64,000 bases of DNA from JAFGVL01 sp964546015 (lineage in GTDB: Bacteria > Bacteroidota > Bacteroidia > Bacteroidales > Paludibacteraceae), in NCBI GenBank assembly GCA_964546015.1, contig CAZJHO010000002.1:248001-312000 (forward strand), written 5' to 3'. How positions within the stretch are numbered: the first letter of the stretch is position 1; each line of letters starts with the position of its first letter. Of the stretch, positions 53,763 to 63,265 are shown piece after piece. The notes under the pieces were generated by a model. It saw only the letters and a list, made by a program, of their open reading frames with translations, did not search any database and had not been told where the DNA came from. The translations under genes were made by a program, and so were the position numbers.

Positions 53763-55532
53763 TTCCACTGTAGTTACTGATTTTCCGTACTCTGAAGAAT
53801 GTATCAGTTGCATGGTGTTATTAATATAGCCTCCTTTATTTTGTTTCTTAAAGTGAAATTTTGATTGTAACGAGTTTTCTTGTTTATAAGTAGATAACAT
53901 TTCGGGGAATTTCTTACCATATAAGCTCACTGCTTTGATAAAATAAGTACTTAAATCATACCCCATCAAGTCATATTGTGGAACTTGATTTGATGAATAT
54001 CCGAATTCTTGTTGAAATATTTCACGATAAGAAATTACACTTAAATTATTTTTGTTCACATAAAATGGTGAGAAATAAAAAACTGATGAATAATTATTAA
54101 TCATATTATCCCATTCGGAAAAACCAAAAATAGAGATCGGTGTTTCTTTCTTATTAGTCGATTCGATTGTACTTAAAATATCTTTTATCAATGCCGGATT
54201 TTCAGTACCAATAACAGCTATCGTTTCTTTTTTATTAGATAGAACCCCATCCATATTTAACGGATTTTCGTCAGTAATTGTAAGTTCATTGAAACTAATA
54301 TCCGAGTAATTTAATTGAGCTTTAAGTTGTGATAAAAATTCGACTCCTTTATCATTTTTATCTTTAGTTATATTAATCAAAAGAATATTTTTACTCCCGA
54401 AGTTTTTCACAAATAAATTTGCCATTAGATATAATTGGCTGTTTACAGGTGCATTGTTCTGAAATAAGTAAGGATTAGTTCCGATAGTTTCAATTTTAGG
54501 TGCAAAAGGGATAATGATATAAATACCATACTGTTGTGCAAAAGAGTTGATTATGGGCAATTGCGAGCTATATGCCGGTCCAAAAATCAAATCGACTTTG
54601 CGTATTTCCGGATTATTCGATAGTACTTCTTTTAATTTAGAATCGGTTTTTTCTGTATCGTAAGTAAATAATTCAACAGAAATTCTTTCTTCTTTTAATT
54701 TATTGATGCCCAATAAAAAACCTTCATAAAATTCAATAAATTTATCAATAGTATCATCTTGTTTTTCTTCATTATTGAGCATAAAAGGAAGCAATAATGC
54801 TACTTTTACAGTTCGTTCCAATGGTTTTGGAGCAGATACCGTACCCGGAGAAACTATTTGAGTTGACGGTTTTGTTTCGGCTGTTATTGTAGCAATAGAT
54901 GAAGTTGTTGCCGGTATTTTTAAATATTGTCCTGCTTTTATGCCGTTTTCGATCCCCGGATTATATCTAATAATATCATCCACACTGACATTATATTGCT
55001 TGCTAAGGCTATAAACTGTTTCTTTAGTTTCTACTAAGTGATTTATTGATTTTGTTAACGAATCTGTCTTTGTAGTAGTCGCTTTTACCGGAGCAAGAGT
55101 AACAGTCGAAATAATAGGTACTTTTACTTCATCTCCTTCTTTTAAGCCATTGCTGAGCCAAGGATTCCAATCAAATAAAGTTTTTTCATCAACAGAATAG
55201 CGCTTGGTTATAAAATAGATAGTTTCGCCTTTTTTCACTTTATGAATCACAATATCAGGGACAGTATTAATCCGCGTAGAAACGGTTGGGATACGCAAAG
55301 TCATCCCTTTTATAAGCCCCGAAACTGCTTGCGGATTAAACTGCATAATCTCTTCTTGCGAAATATGAAACGAGTTGCTTATTTTATACAACCCATCCCC
55401 TTCGGCTACTTCGTATAAATAAAACTCTATACCGTTTTGAGTTACTTTTTTCAACGAAGCATGAGGGTCTTGTGCAAAACTGATTGCAAAAGAAAAAAAC
55501 AAAGCAATCCATATAAAAGAAATCCGTTTCAT
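53760..55532 (-). CDS. LysM-repeat protein with periplasmic-binding domain
   Basis: A 590-residue exported protein: signal peptide (1-20), three LysM repeats for peptidoglycan binding (about 30-72; 77-119 'HKVKKGETIYFITKRYSVDEKTLFDWNP'-type; 166-208 'VETKETVYSLSKQYNVSVDDIIRYNPGI'-type), a Pro/Thr linker and a type 1 periplasmic-binding (LivK-like) domain (about 243-590; 'VALLLPFMLNNEEKQDD', 'DLIFGPAYSSQLPIINSFAQQYGIYIIIPFAPK'). Such fusions occur widely in Bacteroidota and are thought to be wall-anchored, perhaps related to LpoA-like activators; the role is unproven. Monocistronic or leading into no other gene. Confidence 0.85.
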   Translation of the reverse strand: MKRISFIWIALFFSFAISFAQDPHASLKKVTQNGIEFYLYEVAEGDGLYKISNSFHISQEEIMQFNPQAVSGLIKGMTLRIPTVSTRINTVPDIVIHKVKKGETIYFITKRYSVDEKTLFDWNPWLSNGLKEGDEVKVPIISTVTLAPVKATTTKTDSLTKSINHLVETKETVYSLSKQYNVSVDDIIRYNPGIENGIKAGQYLKIPATTSSIATITAETKPSTQIVSPGTVSAPKPLERTVKVALLLPFMLNNEEKQDDTIDKFIEFYEGFLLGINKLKEERISVELFTYDTEKTDSKLKEVLSNNPEIRKVDLIFGPAYSSQLPIINSFAQQYGIYIIIPFAPKIETIGTNPYLFQNNAPVNSQLYLMANLFVKNFGSKNILLINITKDKNDKGVEFLSQLKAQLNYSDISFNELTITDENPLNMDGVLSNKKETIAVIGTENPALIKDILSTIESTNKKETPISIFGFSEWDNMINNYSSVFYFSPFYVNKNNLSVISYREIFQQEFGYSSNQVPQYDLMGYDLSTYFIKAVSLYGKKFPEMLSTYKQENSLQSKFHFKKQNKGGYINNTMQLIHSSEYGKSVTTVE

Positions 55533-55561
55533 AATGATTCTTTTTAAAATAAAATTTAATT

Positions 55562-57583
55562 CTATTTTTTTAAAATAGCTTTTACTTGAGTGTAAACATT
55601 CTGAGCAGTAAATCCGAATTTTTCGTCCAGAACAGTATAAGGAGCCGAATATCCGAAATGATTTAAGCCATAAATTATACCGTTCAAACCAACCAGACGC
55701 TGTAAAGAAGACGGCAAACCGGCTGTAAGTCCGAAAACAGGAACTTCTGCAGGAATTACTTCATTGCGATATTTTTCCGGTTGATTGAAAAACAAACCTT
55801 CGGATGGCGCTGAAATAACTTGTGCCTTAATTCCATCAGCTTGTAACAAAGGTAATGCTGACATCAGTGTAGAAACTTCAGATCCATTAGCTAACAGAAT
55901 AATATCAGGATTCGCTTCTTTATGTACAATATAAGCACCTTTTTTAAGCTGTTGAGCTTTTTCAAAAGCATCATTGTCGTTATAAATATTTTTAATATTT
56001 TGGCGGGAAAGAATCAATGCTGTCGGAGTATCGGTATTTTGCATAGCTGTTTGCCATGCTACGGTAGTTTCATTAACATCTGCCGGACGAAGCACCAACA
56101 TTCCATTTTTACCCTTATGGTTTTTCAATTGTTCCAACAAACGAATTTGCGCTTCTTGTTCTACCGGTTGATGAGTAGGTCCGTCCTCTCCTACGCGGAA
56201 AGCATCATGCGTAAATACATATTTTACAGGTAATTCCATTAAAGCAGACATACGCATTGCCGGTTTCATATAATCGGAGAAAACGAAGAATGTGCCACAT
56301 ACCGGGATTATTCCTCCATGAAGAGCTATTCCGTTCATAATACAACCCATAGTGAGTTCGCTAACGCCAGCTTGCAAGAATGCTCCACTGAAATCACCTT
56401 TAACAAATGCTTTTGATTTTTTTAAAAAACCGTCTGTTTTGTCTGAATTTGACAAATCGGCAGAAGAAACAATCATATTTTCAACCTTTTCAGCAAAAAC
56501 ACCCAATACGGTAGATGATGCTGCACGAGTTGCCTGATCGGGCTTTTGCACAATAGCCGCATAATCTACGGCAGGGATATCTTTACTGAAAAATTTGTCC
56601 AATTTAGCAGCTGATTCAGGGTTTGCTTTTGCCCAAGCGGACTCAGCCTCGTTTTTAGCTGCTACAATCTTGTTTAATTCCGCTAAGCGAGCATTATACA
56701 ATTCTTTTACCTCTGGGAAAATAACGAAAGGATTTTCGGGATCGCCGCCTAAATTTTTAATAGTTGTTTTAAAGCAAGCTCCGGCATCGCCAAGCGGCTG
56801 ACCGTGAGTAGAAACCATATTTTCAAAACATTCACCGGTAGCTGTTACAGCCCCTTTACCCATGATGGTTTTACCTATAATAAGGGTAGGTTTTTCGGTT
56901 TCGGCGTTGGCTTTTTTTAGTGCCGAACGAATTTCGTTCGAGTCGTTTCCATTAATTGTCAAAACATTCCAATTCCATGCTTCATATTTTTTAGCAGTAT
57001 CTTCAACTGTTACTTCGTGCACCTTGGTGGAGAGTTGTATATTGTTAGCATCGTAGAACATAATTAAATTACTCAATCCCAGCGTTCCGGCAATACGCCC
57101 TGCTCCTTGCGAAACTTCTTCTTGTATGCCACCATCTGAAATGAAAGCATAAGTTTTATGTGCCATTACTTCGCCAAAACGAGCTGCCATAAAACGCTCG
57201 GCAATAGCAGCACCAACAGCCATGGTATGCCCCTGACCAAGTGGTCCGGAAGTATTTTCAACACCGTGTGCCACATCTACTTCGGGGTGTCCGGGCGTTT
57301 TGCTTTTCCATTGACGGAAGTTTTGCAAGTCGTCCATCGAATATTTGCCGCAAAGCGCTAAAACCGAATATAACATAGGTGACATATGCCCCGGATCTAA
57401 GAAAAAACGATCGCGATTGCGCCATTGTGAGTTATTAGGATCGAAAACCAAGAATTCGGAGAATAAAATATTGATAAAATCGGCACCACCCATAGCACCA
57501 CCCGGATGTCCGGATTTTGCTTTTTCTACCATCGATGCCGATAAAATTCGGATATTGTTTGCTGCTCTGTTTTGGATTGACAT
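55562..57583 (-). CDS. tkt: transketolase
   Basis: A 673-residue thiamine-diphosphate enzyme of the pentose phosphate pathway. N-terminal 'ASMVEKAKSGHPGGAMGGADFINIL', the conserved 'GPLGQGHTMAVGAAIAERF', a ThDP/Mg2+ segment with 'DGGIQEEVSQGAGRIAGTLGLSNLIMFYDANNIQLS' (GDG-like motif present as SDGG), and 'THDAFRVGEDGPTHQPVEQ' in the pyrimidine domain are visible. All three domains are complete. It is encoded 29 nt upstream of the LysM protein gene on the same strand. Confidence 0.96.
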   Translation of the reverse strand: MSIQNRAANNIRILSASMVEKAKSGHPGGAMGGADFINILFSEFLVFDPNNSQWRNRDRFFLDPGHMSPMLYSVLALCGKYSMDDLQNFRQWKSKTPGHPEVDVAHGVENTSGPLGQGHTMAVGAAIAERFMAARFGEVMAHKTYAFISDGGIQEEVSQGAGRIAGTLGLSNLIMFYDANNIQLSTKVHEVTVEDTAKKYEAWNWNVLTINGNDSNEIRSALKKANAETEKPTLIIGKTIMGKGAVTATGECFENMVSTHGQPLGDAGACFKTTIKNLGGDPENPFVIFPEVKELYNARLAELNKIVAAKNEAESAWAKANPESAAKLDKFFSKDIPAVDYAAIVQKPDQATRAASSTVLGVFAEKVENMIVSSADLSNSDKTDGFLKKSKAFVKGDFSGAFLQAGVSELTMGCIMNGIALHGGIIPVCGTFFVFSDYMKPAMRMSALMELPVKYVFTHDAFRVGEDGPTHQPVEQEAQIRLLEQLKNHKGKNGMLVLRPADVNETTVAWQTAMQNTDTPTALILSRQNIKNIYNDNDAFEKAQQLKKGAYIVHKEANPDIILLANGSEVSTLMSALPLLQADGIKAQVISAPSEGLFFNQPEKYRNEVIPAEVPVFGLTAGLPSSLQRLVGLNGIIYGLNHFGYSAPYTVLDEKFGFTAQNVYTQVKAILKK

Positions 57584-57733
57584 ATTTTTGGGTTTAATAA
57601 AATTTTAGAAGCACAAAAGTAGCAAATAGTTAGTAGGTGCACAAATAGGATTTTTCAACAGCAAAAAGAATTTCATTCAATTTATTTTTCTTATTTTCGC
57701 AGCCAATTGGTTAAGCGCCATTTTGCTAATGCT

Positions 57734-58528
57734 ATGATCGAACATATTTTTATATTCTCTTCGCATGAAATTTATCCGCAGCAGGCTGTTGATCTGGCTT
57801 TGTTGCTTTCTAAAGGATATGACAAGCCAATTTGCTTTCTATCTTATTTAGACAAAAAGATAAAAGCTTCGAAAAACGAGATAGAAACCGTGCAGCAACA
57901 ATGGGTAGAAACACTATCGAAATTCTCCCCCCATCCGATACAACATAGGGTTCTATACAAGAAAGAAGATTTCACCGCCTTTATGGAGCAAGCCGAAGCT
58001 TCGATGGTAATATTTCAATTATCTGAAAATGCGGGATATAATAAAGTACCTGTATTACTCAAAATTTCTCGCGAATTACGAGTACCTTATATTTTTGTAA
58101 AACCCTACTTTGAAGTCTTACATCTCAATAAAGTATTAGTGCCGGTAACTTTCCTGATTGAAGATAGAGAAAAAGGACCTTTTAGCAGTAGTATGGGGCG
58201 TTTCTTCAACGCCGAATTACTTATGATGCCCGCTAAAGATTATGGTAGTAAAGCTCAAAATAATACCAACGCTATTTGTACTTTATTAGATAAATTCAAT
58301 TTAAAATATTCTTTTATAAACGCACAAAAAGACAGTTTTAAAGTAGAACAAGAAGCCATTCGCCGTACGCAAGAATTACAGGCAGATATGGTACTTATTT
58401 CCGCCTCACGAGAATACGGATTGGATGATATTGTATTCGGTCCTAAAGAATTACATTGTATAAATGAAGCATCAGTTCCGGTAATGCTGATTAATCCCCG
58501 TGCTGATTTATATGTGCTTTGCGGGTAA
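57734..58528 (+). CDS. universal stress protein-like tandem domain protein
   Basis: A 264-residue cytoplasmic protein with two Usp-like halves: residues 1-130 ('IEHIFIFSSHEIYPQQAVDLALLLSKGYDKP') and 135-260 ('LNKVLVPVTFLIEDREKGPFSSSMGRFF' to 'DMVLISASREYGLDDIVFGPKELHCINEASVPVMLINPR'). The G-x2-G-x9-G ATP motif of UspA is not intact, so it would be of the non-ATP-binding type. The start is the ATG at 57734, since the upstream extension begins with TTG. The gene is oriented away from tkt; a weak TATTTTCG box lies upstream. Confidence 0.72.
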   Translation: MIEHIFIFSSHEIYPQQAVDLALLLSKGYDKPICFLSYLDKKIKASKNEIETVQQQWVETLSKFSPHPIQHRVLYKKEDFTAFMEQAEASMVIFQLSENAGYNKVPVLLKISRELRVPYIFVKPYFEVLHLNKVLVPVTFLIEDREKGPFSSSMGRFFNAELLMMPAKDYGSKAQNNTNAICTLLDKFNLKYSFINAQKDSFKVEQEAIRRTQELQADMVLISASREYGLDDIVFGPKELHCINEASVPVMLINPRADLYVLCG

Positions 58529-58554
58529 ATTTTATATAGCAAAATAAAAACAAA

Positions 58555-58585
58555 TTTGCTAATTAAAATTATTCTTTTACCTTTG
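58555..58585 (+). promoter_or_regulatory. Bacteroidota-type promoter of rho
   Basis: TTTG at 58555-58558, a 19-nt spacer and TACCTTTG at 58578-58585 fit the consensus exactly. The rho ATG lies at 58729, so the leader is about 135 nt, long for this window. Rho is autoregulated through its leader in other bacteria; that is only an analogy here. Confidence 0.75.
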
Positions 58586-58728
58586 CGACGAAATACTTCA
58601 CAACAGTGATTTTGCATTCTTGCAAATCGGAATTTCTACACTTTTACATATTTTAAATTATTATCCTGCAAAGTTAATTTCTTACCTATGATAAAGGCAT
58701 AAGAAGTAATTTATTAAATTCATTTTTC

Positions 58729-60402
58729 ATGTATAACATTTTAGACCTTAACGAAAAAACACTGTCTGAGTTAAAAGAAATAGCCAAAAACGAAGGCTTG
58801 AAAAAATTTGATTCATTGACAAAAGAAGCGCTTATTTACCGCATTTTGGACGAGCAAGCTATTAATAAAGCCAAATCGACCGATGATAATAAAAAAACTC
58901 GTCAACGCGTTTCTGTAAAAAAACAATCATCCGACCAAAAAGTGTACACTGCAGCCGGAATCCAATCTAAACAACACGAACCTCAAAAACAGGATTTGGC
59001 GAACAATAAGAAAAAAGAAAAAAATAAAAACCAAGTTAAACCGGTTATCACAAACGCAGAAACTAACAAGGAAATAAAACAACCCGTTAGATTGGATGAT
59101 GATTTATTCTCTGCTACGGATGAAATAGAAACTCCCGTAATCGACCCAATAGAAGCAGTTTTAGCAGAAAAACCACAAGAAATAAACGAACCTGCAGCAA
59201 TAACTCAACCCGAAAACGAAAAACAAAATAATCAACGGAAAAATACTAATAATAAATCGAATGAAAACGAAAAACCATTCGAATTTGATGGTATTTTAGA
59301 GGGAAGCGGCGTATTGGAAATTATGCAAGACGGTTATGGATTCCTTCGCTCGTCGGATTATAACTATTTTTCTTCGCCCGATGATATTTATGTATCACAA
59401 TCTCAAATAAAACTGTTCGGACTAAAAACCGGTGACACAATCACAGGATCTATTCGTCCGCCGAAAGAAGGCGAGAAATACTTTCCTTTGGTAAAAGTTG
59501 AAAAAATAAACGGTTGCAAACCGGAACTTGTACGCGACCGTGTTCCTTTTGAACATCTTACTCCCCTATTTCCTGATGAAAAATTTAATCTGACCAAAGG
59601 TCGAAATGATAACCTTTCGGTTCGTGTGGTCGATTTATTTTCACCTATCGGGAAAGGACAACGCGGATTAATCGTAGCTCAACCAAAAACTGGTAAAACC
59701 ATGTTGCTTAAAGATATAGCCAATGCAATTGCAGCTAATCATCCGGAAGTATATATGATTATTTTGCTTATCGACGAACGACCGGAAGAAGTTACCGATA
59801 TGCAACGCAGCGTAAATGCCGAAGTAGTTTCATCTACTTTCGACGAACCTGCTGAGAAACATGTAAAAGTAGCTACTATCGTACACGAAAAAGCGAAACG
59901 ATTGGTTGAGTGCGGGCACGATGTGGTTATTCTTCTTGACTCAATAACTCGTCTGGCAAGGGCTTACAATACAGTTTCTCCTGCATCGGGCAAGGTGCTT
60001 TCGGGTGGTGTGGATGCTAATGCATTACATAAACCGAAACGCTTCTTCGGTGCCGCGCGAAATATAGAAAACGGTGGTAGTCTTACCATTATTGCTACAG
60101 CATTAACCGAAACAGGTTCTAAAATGGATGAAGTAATCTTTGAGGAATTTAAGGGTACCGGAAATATGGAATTGCAACTCGATCGCAAGTTATCGAACAA
60201 ACGCATCTTCCCTGCTGTGGATATTACTGCATCGAGCACTCGCCGAGACGATTTGTTGCATGACCAAGATACACTTAACCGTATGTGGATTCTGCGCAAT
60301 TATTTATCAGATATGAATTCGATAGAAGCTATGCAGTTTGTACGCGATCGTTTAGCAAAAACTACCAGCAACGAAGAATTTCTTATTACTATGAATGGAT
60401 AA
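58729..60402 (+). CDS. rho: transcription termination factor Rho
   Basis: Hexameric RNA-dependent ATPase/helicase, 557 residues. The N-terminal Rho_N helical domain (1-45, 'LSELKEIAKNEGLKKFDSLTKEALIYRIL') is followed by a 140-residue Lys/Gln/Asn/Glu-rich insertion that E. coli Rho (419 residues) lacks but that is common in Bacteroidota. Then the RNA-binding cold-shock-like domain ('GVLEIMQDGYGFLRSSDYNYFSSPDDIYVSQSQIKLFGL') and the ATPase domain with Walker A 'AQPKTGKTMLL' and Walker B 'VVILLDSITRLARAYN'; the Q/R-loop regions are complete. The insertion may tune RNA binding or phase behaviour, as shown for a Bacteroides Rho. Confidence 0.96.
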   Translation: MYNILDLNEKTLSELKEIAKNEGLKKFDSLTKEALIYRILDEQAINKAKSTDDNKKTRQRVSVKKQSSDQKVYTAAGIQSKQHEPQKQDLANNKKKEKNKNQVKPVITNAETNKEIKQPVRLDDDLFSATDEIETPVIDPIEAVLAEKPQEINEPAAITQPENEKQNNQRKNTNNKSNENEKPFEFDGILEGSGVLEIMQDGYGFLRSSDYNYFSSPDDIYVSQSQIKLFGLKTGDTITGSIRPPKEGEKYFPLVKVEKINGCKPELVRDRVPFEHLTPLFPDEKFNLTKGRNDNLSVRVVDLFSPIGKGQRGLIVAQPKTGKTMLLKDIANAIAANHPEVYMIILLIDERPEEVTDMQRSVNAEVVSSTFDEPAEKHVKVATIVHEKAKRLVECGHDVVILLDSITRLARAYNTVSPASGKVLSGGVDANALHKPKRFFGAARNIENGGSLTIIATALTETGSKMDEVIFEEFKGTGNMELQLDRKLSNKRIFPAVDITASSTRRDDLLHDQDTLNRMWILRNYLSDMNSIEAMQFVRDRLAKTTSNEEFLITMNG

Positions 60403-60424
60403 ATAAATTTTGCATTAATAAAAT

Positions 60425-60832
60425 ATGAAAAAAACACTTGTTGTTTTAGTTGTCTTGTTGTTTTCGTTGGGTATTTATGCTCAGATCGAAACAAAAATAA
60501 TCGGCACATGGCGCGTAGTTGATATTCAATCAAACAAAGGATATAAACTCACCGAAAAAGAGCAAAAAACAATGAAAACACTTAAAAAAGCAGTGTTTCA
60601 ATTCACCGAAGACCATCATGCCAAAATAAAATTATTTCTATCCAGCCGGAATGTTTCTGATGGATATTGGTATTATAACGAGCAAAAAAATGTAATTATC
60701 ATCACCGATTGGGATGATCACAAAGTAGATCGTATGCGCCTGTGGTACGAAGAATTGGAAGATGGAAACCTGGAGTTTTATGTAGACGACACGCCATTTG
60801 TTATGATTATGACAAAAAGCGAAGCAAAATGA
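60425..60832 (+). CDS. small secreted lipocalin-like protein
   Basis: A 135-residue protein: signal peptide (1-19, 'VLLFSLGIYA-Q'), then 'IIGTWRVVDIQSNKGYKL', a start typical of lipocalin-like DUF families in Bacteroidota, and alternating beta-strands ('KAVFQFTEDHHAKIKLFLSS', 'GYWYYNEQKNVIIITDWDDHKVDRMRLWYEELEDGNLEFYVDDTPFVMIM'). It lies 22 nt after rho and may be co-transcribed. Its TGA stop (60830-60832) is the first three bases of the terminal inverted repeat of an IS3-like remnant, so its original C-terminus may have been cut by the insertion. Confidence 0.75.
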   Translation: MKKTLVVLVVLLFSLGIYAQIETKIIGTWRVVDIQSNKGYKLTEKEQKTMKTLKKAVFQFTEDHHAKIKLFLSSRNVSDGYWYYNEQKNVIIITDWDDHKVDRMRLWYEELEDGNLEFYVDDTPFVMIMTKSEAK

Positions 60833-61148
60833 ACTTGCCCAAAAACTTGGATGGATTAATAATTAATTAAAGATAGATTGAGTTCGGTATTTTACCGGAC
60901 TCAATCCATATTTAGAGAGGATTTGATTCGTCTGTTATTGTAATCTTTGATATACTTTTCTAATTCTATTTGGAAATGTTGGATAAAATCGAATGGTTTA
61001 TTATGATATTTGGTGATATCTGACTCTGTGACAGATGATTCTCTTCCAAACCTTTCACTAGTGATAGTTTCAAATCTTCTGTATTTTATTTCTTTTTTGC
61101 ATAAAAAAACATCCTAAAAGTTGGACACAACTTTTAGGATGCAGTTCA
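60830..61148 (-). mobile_element. internally deleted IS3-family (IS150-group-like) element
   Basis: The ends are inverted repeats: TGAACTTGCCCAAAAACTTG from 60830 and, on the other strand from 61148, TGAACTGCATCCTAAAAGTTG. Both resemble IS3-family ends of the form TGAACTG...AAAAGTTGGACA. AAAA flanks both ends (60826-60829 and 61149-61152), a possible 4-bp target duplication. Inside, the minus strand encodes IELEKYIKDYNNRRIKSSLN and, after a frameshift, YGLSPVKYRTQS, the characteristic C-terminus of IS3 transposase OrfB. The catalytic DDE region is missing, so the 319-bp element cannot move by itself. A hairpin inside the left end (next feature) also ends the FISUMP transcript. Confidence 0.78.
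61102..61141 (-). terminator. hairpin in the IS end acting as terminator of the FISUMP gene
   Basis: A perfect 14-bp stem CATCCTAAAAGTTG (61110-61123) / CAACTTTTAGGATG (61128-61141) with a T-run on the minus side. It lies 52 nt beyond the stop of the gene at 61193. Confidence 0.75.
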
Positions 61149-61192
61149 AAAAGTGACCTAAGGCCATTTTAAATGTCTTCACAACAAAATCG

Positions 61193-63196
61193 TTAAAAAG
61201 ACCTGATAGCGCGTATTCGGTATAAGTCGGTTTTATCAGAGTAATGGGCTGTAAAACCGGGATAAAATGGTTTATACCATGCTTCATTAATGTTAAATTC
61301 GCTCGAACTCCAGTATCTGGCACTATAATCAAAGCCACCAATTAGATTGCTCTTATCATACATACCAGTTAGTTCATAGATAGAAGGTAAATACCAATCA
61401 GAATATCCATTTAACTCAAGATTAGCACAAATTCTTGCTGCAATTTCCTGCTGACCGCAAGCATTCATAATAGCTGTTGTATTAGTTTGCCCTGAACCAA
61501 CTACAAGTCCAGATGCACCAGTCGTAGTTCCATAACATCCCCATACGGCACTTATTGCCTGATCGCTTGTTGATGAAATTAGCCCATGTTCTCCTGTCCA
61601 ATCGATATAAAAAATAATGCCACCTCCAAAACTTTGACCAATAGAATAAATACCGACAGGAGTAAAGTCTAATTCTTCGCCGTAACTTGTTCCCGCAACA
61701 TTCGTCGCATAAGCCCTTACATAATATTTGACATTATAGCTGAGACCGATAAGATTGCATGTAAATGGCGATGTTCCACTGCAATTGGAAGTGTAGTTAT
61801 TTGAAGTAATTGTTGGGTTTGGTGATGTACTCCAGCAAATACCTTTGGCTGTTATGTTTGCACCACCATCAGATATTATTATACCACCGCATTTTGCTGA
61901 ATTTGCTGTAATATCTGTAACACTAGTAGTCGTTAATGTTGGTAAGTCTCCACTAACACATCGGATAGAAAGAGCATTTTTCTTATCGTTGTTTCCCCCA
62001 TTTACATCGCTGTACCCATAATACATAAGTCGATATTTAGCAGAGTCTGTGTTATTTTCAGTGGAATTCCACCAATAACCATATTCTCCAATACCTACAA
62101 ATGATTGATTGATGTCACGGTAGCCGCCAGGAAGAGCTGAATATCCTGTTTCGTTGGTTGCTCCAATATTAGGACTTTGCCAATGCATTGTATTTGTTTC
62201 TTTTAATTTACCTCCGGCAACATCCTCACTTCCTAGAAAGTTTGTCAATGTTATCCATTCGGCATTACTTGGCATATGCCATCCCGTAGGGCATATTTTA
62301 TTGGTGCTGACAATTGAATACCAGTTGTAGAGTTTGCCGTAAGGGTTTTCGTAAGTAGCTGAATCATTATTATACCAGCAATAAGCACCTGATGTTAAAC
62401 TATTCCAAGCATTATCATCTGTTATTTTTGGTATGGGAGTTCCGTCACTGTACTTACTGGTTCTTAGGTTTTCTGCCATCCATTTTTGTGTGCCTATTTG
62501 CACCATAGCATAATTGTTGTTATCTGCATCAGTACATGGAACAAAGTTGAAAGTAATTGTTTTATTCGAAGTGGGTTTATCTGTAATTATAGTAGCGTAA
62601 TTACCCGATATTCCCTTAAAGAGCAAGCAGTCGCCTATAGTATAAGGCATATATGGTTCCGTTTGACTTCTTAAGGTATTATGGCCTTCAGGTTTTGTGT
62701 TGAGGTTATCTATCCTTGCTTCGCAAGGGGTAGTGTTCAGGCTTATTAGTTTTGCTGTGTACGAATAGTTTTCACCACTCACATTGACAAAATATGTTCC
62801 ATGTGATAAGCCTATGATTTGGTAATTTTGAATGCCTTGTGAAATATTGCTGCCGGTTTGTAGAACTTTCCTACCCGAAATATCATAAATTATTAGTTGA
62901 GTATTTCCGGCTTTTTTTGCATAAAAAGAGAGTTCAGTTTGCCCTTGCATGGGGTTAGGGTAAATAGTTAGCAATTTTTCATCTTTGCTTGTCTTGCTTA
63001 TGCCGATTGTCCCCGTCAAATGTAATGCATCGGTGCCTAAGGGTAAGGTTAGAGAGGAACCTTGTGTAAGGTTTTTTACTTGTACAGAGTCAATAGTTGT
63101 ACTTGCACCTGTACCTTCAAAATTGATTTGATAATCTTGTGCATGAATTGTTGCTATCGCAAGCATCAGCAGAAATGATACGGTAATTGTTTTCAT
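61193..63196 (-). CDS. FISUMP surface protein with N-terminal T9SS-type domain
   Basis: A 667-residue exported protein: signal peptide (1-19, 'LAIATIHA-Q'); residues 77-152 ('TIYPNPMQGQTELSFYAKKA...GTYFVNVSGENYSYTAKLI') match a T9SS type A sorting domain, here near the N-terminus instead of the C-terminus; residues about 226-415 are a Fibrobacter succinogenes major paralogous (FISUMP) domain ('VQIGTQKWMAENLRTSKYSDG', 'CPTGWHMPSNAEW', 'ALSIRCV'); about 418-515 a fibronectin-like domain ('ITAKGICWSTSPNPTITSNN', 'YYVRAYATNVAGTSYG'); about 520-667 a DUF1566-like domain ('GFDYSARYWSSSEF', 'YRIRAIRSF'). The function is unknown; probably a cell-surface or secreted lectin-like protein. A second FISUMP gene lies upstream. 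Confidence 0.87.
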   Translation of the reverse strand: MKTITVSFLLMLAIATIHAQDYQINFEGTGASTTIDSVQVKNLTQGSSLTLPLGTDALHLTGTIGISKTSKDEKLLTIYPNPMQGQTELSFYAKKAGNTQLIIYDISGRKVLQTGSNISQGIQNYQIIGLSHGTYFVNVSGENYSYTAKLISLNTTPCEARIDNLNTKPEGHNTLRSQTEPYMPYTIGDCLLFKGISGNYATIITDKPTSNKTITFNFVPCTDADNNNYAMVQIGTQKWMAENLRTSKYSDGTPIPKITDDNAWNSLTSGAYCWYNNDSATYENPYGKLYNWYSIVSTNKICPTGWHMPSNAEWITLTNFLGSEDVAGGKLKETNTMHWQSPNIGATNETGYSALPGGYRDINQSFVGIGEYGYWWNSTENNTDSAKYRLMYYGYSDVNGGNNDKKNALSIRCVSGDLPTLTTTSVTDITANSAKCGGIIISDGGANITAKGICWSTSPNPTITSNNYTSNCSGTSPFTCNLIGLSYNVKYYVRAYATNVAGTSYGEELDFTPVGIYSIGQSFGGGIIFYIDWTGEHGLISSTSDQAISAVWGCYGTTTGASGLVVGSGQTNTTAIMNACGQQEIAARICANLELNGYSDWYLPSIYELTGMYDKSNLIGGFDYSARYWSSSEFNINEAWYKPFYPGFTAHYSDKTDLYRIRAIRSF

Positions 63197-63265
63197 GAGC
63201 TGTATGATATTGGGGTTGTTTTACATTGATGTAAATAGAATTAATTTTTAGGCTTGCCTACAAGA

